In this document: piece by piece, positions 6,757 to 12,540 of the stretch
Numbering within the stretch: position 1 is the stretch's first letter
Layout: every line of letters begins with the position of its first letter
Translations under genes and position numbers: made by a program
Assembly (NCBI GenBank): GCA_945834545.1
Contig: CAMAHO010000047.1
Location: forward strand, 1-12,576
Direction: 5' to 3'
Source of the DNA: an uncultured Lachnospiraceae bacterium
GTDB taxonomy: Bacteria; Bacillota; Clostridia; Lachnospirales; Lachnospiraceae
Length of the DNA: 12,576 nt
The notes under the pieces: generated by a model
What the model was told of the DNA's origin: nothing
Databases searched by the model: none
The model's input: only the letters and a program-made list of their open reading frames with translations

Positions 6757-8043
6757 TTGGATACCCCCGAGGCCCTACTTATGCTGCAGTGTGCAGCCTT
6801 ACTAATTCTAATCTTTCTATCCGGTTTCTTCTCATCAGCAGAAACCGCATTAACTACTGTAAATCGTGTGAGAATGCGTTCTCTTGCAGAGGAAGGCAAC
6901 AAGAAAGCAACGCGGGTTCTGTCTATCTTGGACAACAACAGCAAAATGCTGAGTGCCATTTTAGTCGGAAACAATATCGTGAACCTTTCCGCTTCCGCCC
7001 TTGCCACAACTCTTGCCATCAATATCAGCTTGCCTGTAGGCATTGCCACAGGGATATTGACCTTTATTGTGCTGATTTTCGGCGAGATTGTACCCAAGAC
7101 CTCAGCAATGATAAACGCAGATAAGCTGTCCTTGCGCTATTGCTCCGTAATATATGGATTGATGTGCATCTTAACTCCCCTTATCTTTGTCATTGAAAAA
7201 ATTTCACATGGATTATTAAAGCTGGTGGGAATTGACCCCTCCAAAAGGCTGGATGTCATCACCGAGAGTGAGCTAAAGACCTATGTGGATGTTAGCCACG
7301 AGGATGGTGTGATTGAATCCGAAGAACGAGAAATGATCTACAATGTGTTTGATTTCTCTGACGCCCTGGCAAAGGATGTTATGATTCCCAGCGTCAATAT
7401 GGTGATTATCCCTGTCACTGCCACCTACAGACAGGTTTTGGCCGTCTTTAAGCAGTCCATGTACACAAGACTTCCTGTCTACGAGGAGGAAAAGGACAAC
7501 ATTATTGGTTTTATCAATATCAAGGATTTTATTCTCTCCGTGGGGCATGAAAAGCATGACAGCTTCACCGTCCGCTCCATTTTGAGAGAGGCTCATTACA
7601 CGCATGAATTTAAGAAGGTCTCCGATCTGATGCAGGAAATCAAAGAAAGTGCCACCACCGTTTCCTTCGTTTTGAACGAATATGGCGCCTGTGTTGGTAT
7701 GATTACCCTGGAGGATTTGCTGGAGGAAATCGTAGGTGATATCCGGGATGAATATGATGCAGACGAGCGTGAATTAATTCAGAAAATGGATGAAAACACC
7801 TATATTGTGGAAGGCACTATGAACCTGGATGATATCAATGATGCTCTGGGCACCGAGTTTGAAAACGAGGACTATGATTCCATAGCTGGTATTATCATTG
7901 ACAACCTGGATCGTCTTCCCAAATGTGACGAGCAGGTGGTTTTGGAAAACGGCATCCGCCTTAAGGTTCTCTCCACTCACAAGAACCGGATTACCAAGGT
8001 GATGCTCACTCTCCCTCCTAAGACGGAAGATACCCCTGAATAG
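6757..8043 (+). CDS. CNNM-CBS-CorC_HlyC family membrane protein (hemolysin family)
   Basis: The 428-residue product has the standard three-part plan. The N-terminal CNNM membrane domain (about 5-185) shows SGFFSSAETAL at 22-32, GNNIVN at 71-76 and GEIVPKT at 109-115, with three to four hydrophobic segments. A CBS pair follows at about 205-335, including the motifs MIPSVNMV and NEYGACVGMITLEDLLEEIVGDI. A CorC_HlyC domain closes the protein (about 345-425). Relatives are magnesium or divalent-cation exporters (CorC, MpfA) regulated by nucleotide binding to the CBS pair; the old name hemolysin is misleading. The start is a TTG at 6757, seven bases after GGAGTG, giving MDTPEALL. It is transcribed alone from a strong promoter and ends at the nested terminator. 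Substrate is inferred from family only. Confidence 0.93.
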   Translation: MDTPEALLMLQCAALLILIFLSGFFSSAETALTTVNRVRMRSLAEEGNKKATRVLSILDNNSKMLSAILVGNNIVNLSASALATTLAINISLPVGIATGILTFIVLIFGEIVPKTSAMINADKLSLRYCSVIYGLMCILTPLIFVIEKISHGLLKLVGIDPSKRLDVITESELKTYVDVSHEDGVIESEEREMIYNVFDFSDALAKDVMIPSVNMVIIPVTATYRQVLAVFKQSMYTRLPVYEEEKDNIIGFINIKDFILSVGHEKHDSFTVRSILREAHYTHEFKKVSDLMQEIKESATTVSFVLNEYGACVGMITLEDLLEEIVGDIRDEYDADERELIQKMDENTYIVEGTMNLDDINDALGTEFENEDYDSIAGIIIDNLDRLPKCDEQVVLENGIRLKVLSTHKNRITKVMLTLPPKTEDTPE

Positions 8044-8051
8044 ATTCTTTT

Positions 8052-8128
8052 CTCCCAATTCAGTTTTCTGTTTCCGGCTCGAATACACAACCGAGCCGGA
8101 AACAGAAATTCGAATTGGGAGTTTTTTT
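8052..8128 (+). terminator. Long nested intrinsic terminator of the CNNM gene
   Basis: An inner perfect 17-bp stem (8065-8081 with 8092-8108, loop 10 nt) sits inside an outer perfect 10-bp stem (CTCCCAATTC 8052-8061 with GAATTGGGAG 8112-8121), with 3-nt internal loops. Seven Ts follow at 8122-8128 on the plus strand. The last T residues overlap the stop codon of the convergent ABC-F gene (8127-8129). There is no T-run on the minus strand, but the stem may still stop or protect converging transcripts. Confidence 0.92.
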
Positions 8129-9653
8129 AGAGCAGTATCTGCTTTGTAGCAATCTTTTCACAAAACCTGCTGTCATGCTCTACAAACAGCAAGGTTGGCT
8201 GATAGCTTAAAACCAAATCCTCAATCTGCATTCTGGAATACACGTCGATATAGTTTAAGGGCTCATCCCAGATATATAAATGTGCCGGTGTTGCCAGGCT
8301 TGTTGCCAGTAACACCTTCTTTTTTTGCCCTTCGGAATACTCCTCCATGGGTTTTTCAAACTGGCTTCGCTCAAAATCCAATTTCCTTAGGATAGCCAAA
8401 AACAGACTTCTATCTAGGTTATGCTCCTTGCAGTAATCCGAAAGCTTCCCTGACAATCCCCCGGAATCCTGTCCCACATAAGAGATTATTAAACCGGAAG
8501 CAGTCTCTAAGATACCCTGTTCTGACACCTCCATAAAGGCATCCGGCATATTACATTTCTCTAAAATCCTTTTTATTAAAGTGGATTTCCCGCAACCGTT
8601 TTTTCCGGACAGGGCTACTCTCTCCCCCTGTTTCAATTCAAAATTCAGGTTTTGAAAGACAGGATGGTTACCCCCAATGTAAGCGACACCGTAGTCTCTT
8701 CCTAGTATCAGAGTTTCCTTGTGATGCGCTAAGACCACCAATTTCAAGTCCTGGGTTTCCTCCACATCCTTTAACAGTCCCTCCTTTTCCTGAATCTCCC
8801 GCTCGATCCTTTTTTCCATCTGCTTGACACGACTCTGCATTTTCTTGGTTTTGGCCCCGATGTAGCAGCGGGTATCTAAGAAACGGTCATGCTCCTTGAT
8901 AGGATCAAAGCCAATCTTGGTTCGGTCATTCTTGGCAGCCCAATCTGCCGTGCGTCTGGCAGCCTGCTTTAGCTTTCCGATTTCTTTTAAGTGTTTTTCA
9001 TTTTCCGTAAGGACGAACTGGTCCTTCTTCTGCTTATTCTCCCACCAGGTAGAAAAATTGCCTGCCTGTACCTCAATACTGCTACGGTTTAGTACCAGAC
9101 AGTGGTCGGTACAGGCATCCAACAGGTCTCTGTCATGGGAAACCAGGATAAACCCTTTCTTCGACCTTAGGTAATCCTTCACCACTTCCTTGGTCTCCCG
9201 ATCCAGATGATTTGTAGGTTCGTCGATTAGAAGAAATTGATTGTCTCCTGAAAACAAAACTGCCAAAAGCACCTTCGTACGTTCTCCAAAGCTTAAGGTT
9301 TTAAAAGGTCTATACAAAATTTCCGGATCCTGGCCTAAGAGATTCAACTCACAAATGACCCTCCAATCCTCACAGCCCTGCTTCAACTCCGATACAAATT
9401 CACCGGCCGGCAGCTCCATTTGCCAATCTGCAATGGAATAGGGAAATAAATCAAAGGTCACATTGGTATCAATTCTTCCATGGTAGGAAAGCCTTCCCAT
9501 CAACAAATTAAAAAAGGTGGTTTTGCCCTTCCCGTTTCTGCCTATAAAGCCCAGCTTCCAATTAGTATCCAATACAAAGGAAACAGTTTCAAAAATCGTA
9601 TCCATGGAGCCCTCATAAGAAAAGGTGACATTCTTTACACTGATTTGTGACAT
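8127..9653 (-). CDS. Lsa-type ABC-F ribosomal protection protein
   Basis: This soluble ATPase is predicted to bind the ribosomal E site and dislodge antibiotics of the lincosamide, streptogramin A and pleuromutilin group. The 508-residue protein has two ABC domains and no membrane segments. Domain 1 has Walker A GRNGKGKTT at 38-46, signature LSFGE at 120-124 and LLIDEPTNHLD at 141-151. A long charged linker (about 205-305, the antibiotic-resistance region) follows. Domain 2 has GKNGCGKST at 350-358, signature YSEGQ at 439-443 and LYIWDEPLN at 459-467. The phrases DTNWKLG, RPFKTLSFGERTKVLL and IWDEPLNYID are hallmarks of Lsa-family proteins. I chose the second ATG of ATGCATATG (9653), seven bases after AGGAGG. 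A longer in-frame start (9734) lies in the terminator loop and lacks support. Expression is probably controlled by the upstream attenuator. Actual drug spectrum cannot be read from sequence. Confidence 0.92.
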   Translation of the reverse strand: MSQISVKNVTFSYEGSMDTIFETVSFVLDTNWKLGFIGRNGKGKTTFFNLLMGRLSYHGRIDTNVTFDLFPYSIADWQMELPAGEFVSELKQGCEDWRVICELNLLGQDPEILYRPFKTLSFGERTKVLLAVLFSGDNQFLLIDEPTNHLDRETKEVVKDYLRSKKGFILVSHDRDLLDACTDHCLVLNRSSIEVQAGNFSTWWENKQKKDQFVLTENEKHLKEIGKLKQAARRTADWAAKNDRTKIGFDPIKEHDRFLDTRCYIGAKTKKMQSRVKQMEKRIEREIQEKEGLLKDVEETQDLKLVVLAHHKETLILGRDYGVAYIGGNHPVFQNLNFELKQGERVALSGKNGCGKSTLIKRILEKCNMPDAFMEVSEQGILETASGLIISYVGQDSGGLSGKLSDYCKEHNLDRSLFLAILRKLDFERSQFEKPMEEYSEGQKKKVLLATSLATPAHLYIWDEPLNYIDVYSRMQIEDLVLSYQPTLLFVEHDSRFCEKIATKQILL

Positions 9654-9682
9654 ATGCATTCCTCCTTCCGTTCCATTCCAGC

Positions 9683-9707
9683 TTGTGCGCCTTCGAAATG
9701 CGCACAA
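9683..9707 (-). promoter_or_regulatory. Second stem-loop between the attenuator and the ABC-F ribosome site
   Basis: TTGTGCGC (9683-9690) and GCGCACAA (9700-9707) form a perfect 8-bp stem with a 9-nt loop. It overlaps the T-run of the upstream terminator by two bases and ends 18 nt before the AGGAGG ribosome site. It may insulate the ribosome site from upstream structure. Confidence 0.6.
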
Positions 9708-9747
9708 AAAAGTAGTGGAACTATCCGTTGCCAAACAGTTCCACTAC
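9706..9747 (-). terminator. Leader terminator (attenuator) upstream of the ABC-F gene
   Basis: On the minus strand GTAGTGGAACT (9747-9737) pairs perfectly over 11 bp with AGTTCCACTAC (9722-9712) around a 14-nt loop, followed at once by six Ts (9711-9706). This is a textbook intrinsic terminator. It stands between a strong promoter (9951-9979) and the ABC-F gene, with no full-size gene between them, so it should act as an attenuator. Confidence 0.88.
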
Positions 9748-9878
9748 GCTCTATAACCCATATAATTATCAAAGAGAAATGTACTCCGCACATTCTGATT
9801 TTGCACACAAAAAGAGGGGTTATGAGAACATAATCCACTTTTGGCAACATGACAAACCGCATAAACCTTAGTACTCAT
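9744..9878 (-). CDS. Candidate 44-residue leader peptide of the ABC-F attenuator
   Basis: An ATG at 9878 opens 44 codons beginning MSTKVYAVCHVAKSG and ending DNYMGYRA. GAAGG lies nine bases upstream as a possible ribosome site. The TAG stop (9744-9746) lies in the 5' arm of the leader terminator, so a ribosome reaching the end would cover that arm and could block terminator formation. Codons 11-13 (GTT GCC AAA) are exactly complementary to the terminator loop. An overlapping 8-codon ORF (9868-9894) has no clear ribosome site. I do not recognise the peptide. It may be a regulatory leader, or simply an open frame by chance; the placement of its stop favours the first. Confidence 0.4.
   Translation of the reverse strand: MSTKVYAVCHVAKSGLCSHNPSFCVQNQNVRSTFLFDNYMGYRA
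9749..9848 (-). promoter_or_regulatory. Antiterminator and anti-antiterminator segments of the ABC-F leader
   Basis: On the minus strand the leader reads a, b, b', a'. Segment a (GTTGCCAAA, 9848-9840) pairs with a' in the terminator loop (TTTGGCAAC, 9735-9727). Segment b (CTCATAACCC, 9826-9817) pairs with b' (GGGTTATAGAG, 9759-9749) with one bulge. The pairs are nested, so they can form one extended stem that excludes the terminator. Segment b can instead fold back on GGATTATG (9836-9829) as a local hairpin, leaving the terminator free. Both states are visible in sequence; which forms is inference. Confidence 0.6.
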
Positions 9879-9909
9879 ACGGTAAAACCTTCATGCAATC
9901 AAAAGTCGA

Positions 9910-9921
9910 TTATTTTCTCAT
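9910..9921 (-). CDS. Three-codon upstream ORF (Met-Arg-Lys) in the ABC-F leader
   Basis: ATG AGA AAA TAA begins at 9921 and is preceded by AGGAGAGGGG (9938-9929) at a 7-nt spacing, one of the best ribosome sites in the window. The predicted transcription start is near 9944, so this site sits almost at the RNA 5' end. Very short leader ORFs are a known feature of antibiotic-inducible ABC-F genes, where drug-stalled ribosomes alter leader folding. Translation itself is not proven by sequence. Confidence 0.5.
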   Translation of the reverse strand: MRK

Positions 9922-9950
9922 CCTTTCACCCCTCTCCTAAATATATTGCC

Positions 9951-9979
9951 ATTCTAGCATTCGGATGTATCTATGTCAA
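9951..9979 (-). promoter_or_regulatory. Strong sigma-A promoter of the ABC-F leader transcript
   Basis: On the minus strand TTGACA (9979-9974) is a perfect -35 box, with a 17-bp spacer and TAGAAT (9956-9951), a five-of-six -10 box. The stop codon (TGA) of the upstream 73-residue gene is inside the -35 box. The predicted RNA has a leader of about 290 nt before the ABC-F start. Confidence 0.82.
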
Positions 9980-10197
9980 CCGGTTTTGTATAACTTTAAT
10001 ATGCCTCCGAAAAAACCAAGATACCATCCCGAAAAGCCCGTGACAACAAGGCACCATTCTATCTGGTCTATGGCAAGGAATTGACTTAACCCAAGCCAGC
10101 TTGCAAACCCAACTATACCATAGAGCATTGTTCGAAATATCAGGTATCTCCACGGTCTTACTATATTTTCTCTCTCTTGTCCTCTCGTCAGACTCAT
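9976..10197 (-). CDS. Small two-helix membrane protein, unknown function
   Basis: The ORF encodes 73 residues. The ATG at 10197 has a perfect AGGAGG seven bases upstream, which decides against a longer reading from 10236. A basic N-terminus (MSLTRGQERENIVRPWR) is followed by two hydrophobic segments at about 18-43 and 47-68, joined by AIDQIEW, and a short KLYKTG tail. The charge pattern places the N-terminus inside. Tryptophan and glycine content and the strong ribosome site support a real gene. I do not recognise the family. It follows the YgjP-like gene by about 205 bp, and its stop codon overlaps the ABC-F promoter. No function can be assigned. Confidence 0.75.
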   Translation of the reverse strand: MSLTRGQERENIVRPWRYLIFRTMLYGIVGFASWLGLSQFLAIDQIEWCLVVTGFSGWYLGFFGGILKLYKTG

Positions 10198-10222
10198 GCT
10201 GCAACCTCCTCTTAGACTGGTG

Positions 10223-10265
10223 GACAGAGGGGACAAGGGGGACAGGTCCCGATGCCCCCTCTGTC
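10223..10265 (-). repeat. GGGGAC-type inverted repeat upstream of the small membrane protein
   Basis: GACAGAGGGG (10223-10232) and CCCCTCTGTC (10256-10265) form a perfect 10-bp stem. Inside it GGGAC and GTCCC can make a smaller hairpin, so two folds compete. It lies between the YgjP-like gene and the small membrane gene, ending about 9 nt before that gene's ribosome site. No T-run follows. It may be an intergenic repeat or a 5'-leader structure. The rest of 10266-10402 holds two copies of TGTAAAATGTA (10298-10308, 10332-10342) and no gene. Confidence 0.5.
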
Positions 10266-10402
10266 TCCTCTAGTTCAGTAACAGAGTACTGCAGCTATGT
10301 AAAATGTAAACATGACCTTATGTAAGTTTCTTGTAAAATGTATATTGCGACAACAGAAAGACTCTTCTATATCAGGATTGTATGCTCACCGCGTTTCGTT
10401 TT

Positions 10403-10963
10403 CTATCTTTTCATCCGCGACATGATTTGGCTGCCTTCCCGCTTAAGCCACTGGACGGATTCCTTGTAATCCGGAAGAACCTTCTCCACCTCACTCCAAA
10501 AGGCCTTGGAGTGATTCATTTCCTTCCTGTGACAAAGCTCATGAACCACCACATAGTCAATCACCTTCGGGGGCGTGAGCATCAGAAGACAATTAAAATT
10601 CAAATTCCCTTTACTGCTACAGCTTCCCCACCTGGTTTTCTGATTGCGAATGGTGATTCTGCCATACTTCACTCCCATTAGCTGGGCATAATACTTCACC
10701 CTCTCGGGGATATACTTTAGAGCCCGGTTGGCCAGCTCTCTGACCTCATCGTCACTTAGATACGATAGTTCTCCTGTCTGTAATAAAGCCTGTTTCTCCC
10801 GCAGCCTATCTATCTGCTTTTGTATCCAAGATTCTTTTTCTGCAAGGATTCTTTGGATTTCCTTTCCTGTGGCATACCTGGGAGCCCTCACCGTGACCGT
10901 CAAATCGGCATTTACCCGGATGGAAACTGTTCTTCTGTTTGATTTTACCACTGTAACTTCCAT
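10403..10963 (-). CDS. YgjP-like (DUF45) M48-type zinc metallopeptidase domain protein
   Basis: The 186-residue product is a predicted cytoplasmic zinc metallopeptidase of the YgjP/DUF45 group. It carries HELCH at 141-145 (HExxH, with Glu142 catalytic) and a third ligand candidate, His151, in the family pattern HELCHRKEMNHSKAFW. RWGSCSSKGNLNFN at 111-124 is the second family hallmark. The N-terminus (KSNRRTVSIRV) and the charged helix at about 34-60 also fit. Length is on the short side of the family. The ATG at 10963 has no good ribosome site, and no clear promoter is seen. The foldback element ends only 22 bp (with its repeat) upstream of the start and may have displaced the original control region. 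The natural substrate is unknown. Confidence 0.88.
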   Translation of the reverse strand: MEVTVVKSNRRTVSIRVNADLTVTVRAPRYATGKEIQRILAEKESWIQKQIDRLREKQALLQTGELSYLSDDEVRELANRALKYIPERVKYYAQLMGVKYGRITIRNQKTRWGSCSSKGNLNFNCLLMLTPPKVIDYVVVHELCHRKEMNHSKAFWSEVEKVLPDYKESVQWLKREGSQIMSRMKR

Positions 10964-10984
10964 ACTATAATCTTACTTCATCTT

Positions 10985-11153
10985 ACTAATTTGTAACTAT
11001 TCAGAGCCATGCAAATTTAGGAAATCAGACCGAGTAAGCTTGCTTACAGAGGGCTGGTTTCCTAAATTTATATGGCGAAGTAACCACATGAGCAAAAGGT
11101 AAGCTGCGCAGCAGCGATTTTGCGAATGGGGTTCTGAATAGTTACACTAATTT
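10985..11153. mobile_element. Second MITE-like element (10993-11145), GTAA ends, 8-bp target repeat
   Basis: The ends are inverted: GTAACTATTCAGAGCC (10993-11008) against GGTTCTGAATAGTTAC (11130-11145), 15 of 16 matching. The exact 8-bp direct repeat ACTAATTT abuts both ends (10985-10992 and 11146-11153). Inside, AAATTTAGGAAA (11013-11024) pairs with TTTCCTAAATTT (11058-11069), and GTAAGC pairs with GCTTAC (11034-11047). It is 153 bp and non-coding. Ends starting GTAA with an 8-bp duplication are the known signature of the IS66 family, so it may be an IS66-mobilised derivative. That assignment is inference. The only other sequence between the flanking genes is a stem at 11173-11226. Confidence 0.72.
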
Positions 11154-11172
11154 TATCATCAACTTCGTTATG

Positions 11173-11226
11173 TATCAGGAGGATACCTACCGCTTGTTCC
11201 CAACGACCTGCTTCACCATCCTGATA
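11173..11226 (-). terminator. Stem-loop just after the calcium-loop protein gene
   Basis: TATCAGGA (11173-11180) and TCCTGATA (11219-11226) form a perfect 8-bp stem, extended by two G-C pairs across a one-base bulge, around a long loop. It starts three bases after the stop codon of the minus-strand gene. No T-run follows on the minus strand, so termination is uncertain; 3'-end protection is equally possible. Confidence 0.4.
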
Positions 11227-11229
11227 TCT

Positions 11230-12450
11230 TTAAACCACCAAATCTACATGATTTAGAGTTCCTACTTCCCCGCTACTCTCTCGCAAATAGATTCCTGTTT
11301 TCTTAATCTCTGCGTGCAAGGTATTCTGCTCATCCTTGAGACTAAACTGCGTGTCTGCGTTTCCCAGATAAATAGCACCCACATCCGCCTGCTTCAGATC
11401 CATCAGATAGTCATTTCCATCTGCATCCTTGGTCCAGACTTTTAGCTTAGAGAAGATATTGTCATTCTCATCAATCCAGCCATTTCCATCTTCATCGTAG
11501 GCCGCAAGGTCCCTGAACCCGTCTCCACTGCTTGTCCCGAATAGCTCTGAACCATCATTGATTCTGCCGTCCCCGTTTTTATCCAGAGCTATAAAGCCGG
11601 AGTCCTTCCCTGCAAAGGAGATTTGCTCTTCCTTTCCGTCTGCATCCAAATCAAAGAAAAACTTCTGGTCACTGACAGATGCGATATTTGTGTCCAGGTT
11701 AATCATCAGAGGATCTGTCTTGATATAGTCCTTTACCTCAATCATGTCAATCTGTTGCATAAATGCCCTGGACATAGACACTTCTATGTGAAAATCAATA
11801 TTTCTTCCATCTGCAGTATGAACCAAGCCTTTGGAAGCAAATGTAGTACTCTCCGCCTCACAGGAAAATCCACTGGTAGCAGTAATTCTCTGCCATGTGG
11901 TACCTGTCCCGTTGGTTCCTATCTGAATCGCTCCTGCACCGTTAGCCTCCTGGCGATTTAAGCTTATCACACCTAGGCTGATAACCTTATCAGCGTCAAT
12001 GCGAAATGCCGAACCCGCGTATTTTCGATATTGGGCAGAACGCAAATCCAGGACATTTCCCTGCTCCCTTGGCTTGATTTTACAATCCTCCGGAATTTCT
12101 TCTCCCCTTAAGGACGCCAGTATCCGTCTGAGCATTTTGATTTTCATATCGTACTCATCCGGCAAATCATACTGGCCTTGTGTTTGGTTTGCCTTCAGTT
12201 GCTCAGCCATTTTCTGCAGGAAACGCATCTCATTTTCCTGCTGTTTCTGTTTCGCACTCTCTTTTTCCTGCTTCTGATAATCTACCATGGCTTCCTTTAG
12301 GCTTTTTCCCTTGGCCTCCTGAGAAAGAGTCAGAATTGCGCCAACCGCATCCTTGGATTTAGCAGCCTCCATGGTCAGAGTTTCCTTTTGCTCATAAAAT
12401 GTCTCCTGATGAGCTGAGGACATAAGAACAGAACTGTTTTGAATTTTCAT
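11230..12450 (-). CDS. EF-hand-like calcium-loop protein, uncharacterised
   Basis: The 406-residue product has no signal peptide or membrane helix. The N-terminus begins MKIQNSSVLMSS, followed by a lysine- and glutamine-rich likely coiled coil at about 45-90. A mixed middle domain runs to about 255. The C-terminal part carries acidic calcium-loop sequences: DLDADGKEEQI at 267-277, DKNGDGRINDGSE at 290-302 and DEDGNGWIDEND at 319-330, with DADGND at 342-347. Phrases such as SGFIALDKNGDG, SELFG and DGFRDLAAYDEDGNGWID occur in a widespread group of bacterial proteins, including ends of RTX-type proteins, so calcium binding is likely. The ATG at 12450 has AAAGGAG about six bases upstream. A sigma-D-like promoter suggests coexpression with flagellar or chemotaxis genes. 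Where it acts is not clear: the absence of a signal argues for a cytoplasmic role or an unconventional export route. Confidence 0.8.
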   Translation of the reverse strand: MKIQNSSVLMSSAHQETFYEQKETLTMEAAKSKDAVGAILTLSQEAKGKSLKEAMVDYQKQEKESAKQKQQENEMRFLQKMAEQLKANQTQGQYDLPDEYDMKIKMLRRILASLRGEEIPEDCKIKPREQGNVLDLRSAQYRKYAGSAFRIDADKVISLGVISLNRQEANGAGAIQIGTNGTGTTWQRITATSGFSCEAESTTFASKGLVHTADGRNIDFHIEVSMSRAFMQQIDMIEVKDYIKTDPLMINLDTNIASVSDQKFFFDLDADGKEEQISFAGKDSGFIALDKNGDGRINDGSELFGTSSGDGFRDLAAYDEDGNGWIDENDNIFSKLKVWTKDADGNDYLMDLKQADVGAIYLGNADTQFSLKDEQNTLHAEIKKTGIYLRESSGEVGTLNHVDLVV

Positions 12451-12472
12451 ATTGGACTCCTTTCCTTCTGAG

Positions 12473-12492
12473 CCGGTAATTCCTTTTACCGG
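12473..12492 (-). promoter_or_regulatory. Leader hairpin upstream of the calcium-loop protein
   Basis: CCGGTAA (12473-12479) and TTACCGG (12486-12492) form a perfect 7-bp stem with a 6-nt loop. On the minus strand it lies just before the ribosome site region of the gene, in the untranslated leader. A role in RNA stability or translation is possible but not shown. Confidence 0.4.
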
Positions 12493-12513
12493 GTGATATA
12501 ACAGTTTATATAT

Positions 12514-12540
12514 ATATCGGCTGTATAATCAAAGGATTGA
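12514..12540 (-). promoter_or_regulatory. Sigma-D (flagellar sigma) promoter candidate
   Basis: On the minus strand GCCGATAT (12521-12514) matches the Bacillus sigma-D -10 consensus at all eight positions. With a 15-bp spacer, TCAA (12540-12537) matches three of four bases of the TAAA -35 box. A weaker sigma-A alternative overlaps it: TTGATT (12532-12527), 16-bp spacer, TATAAA (12510-12505). Both would give a leader of roughly 50-60 nt. The remainder of the window to 12576 shows no gene. Confidence 0.6.

Noticed and set aside
6732..7097. 121-codon frame antisense to the CNNM gene
   Set aside because: It is a shadow of the well-supported CNNM gene, with no ribosome site or recognisable motif.
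9654..9734. 27-residue N-terminal extension of the ABC-F protein from 9734
   Set aside because: It would start in the terminator loop without a ribosome site, and Lsa-family proteins begin at MSxIxxK as at 9653.
9635..9862. 75-codon minus-strand frame spanning the ABC-F leader and start
   Set aside because: It has no proper ribosome site, crosses the terminator and both hairpins, and overlaps the ABC-F start in another frame; composition is not protein-like.
9868..9894. 8-codon ORF (MKVLPYEY) in the ABC-F leader
   Set aside because: No purine-rich ribosome site upstream; kept only as a remark in the leader-peptide entry.
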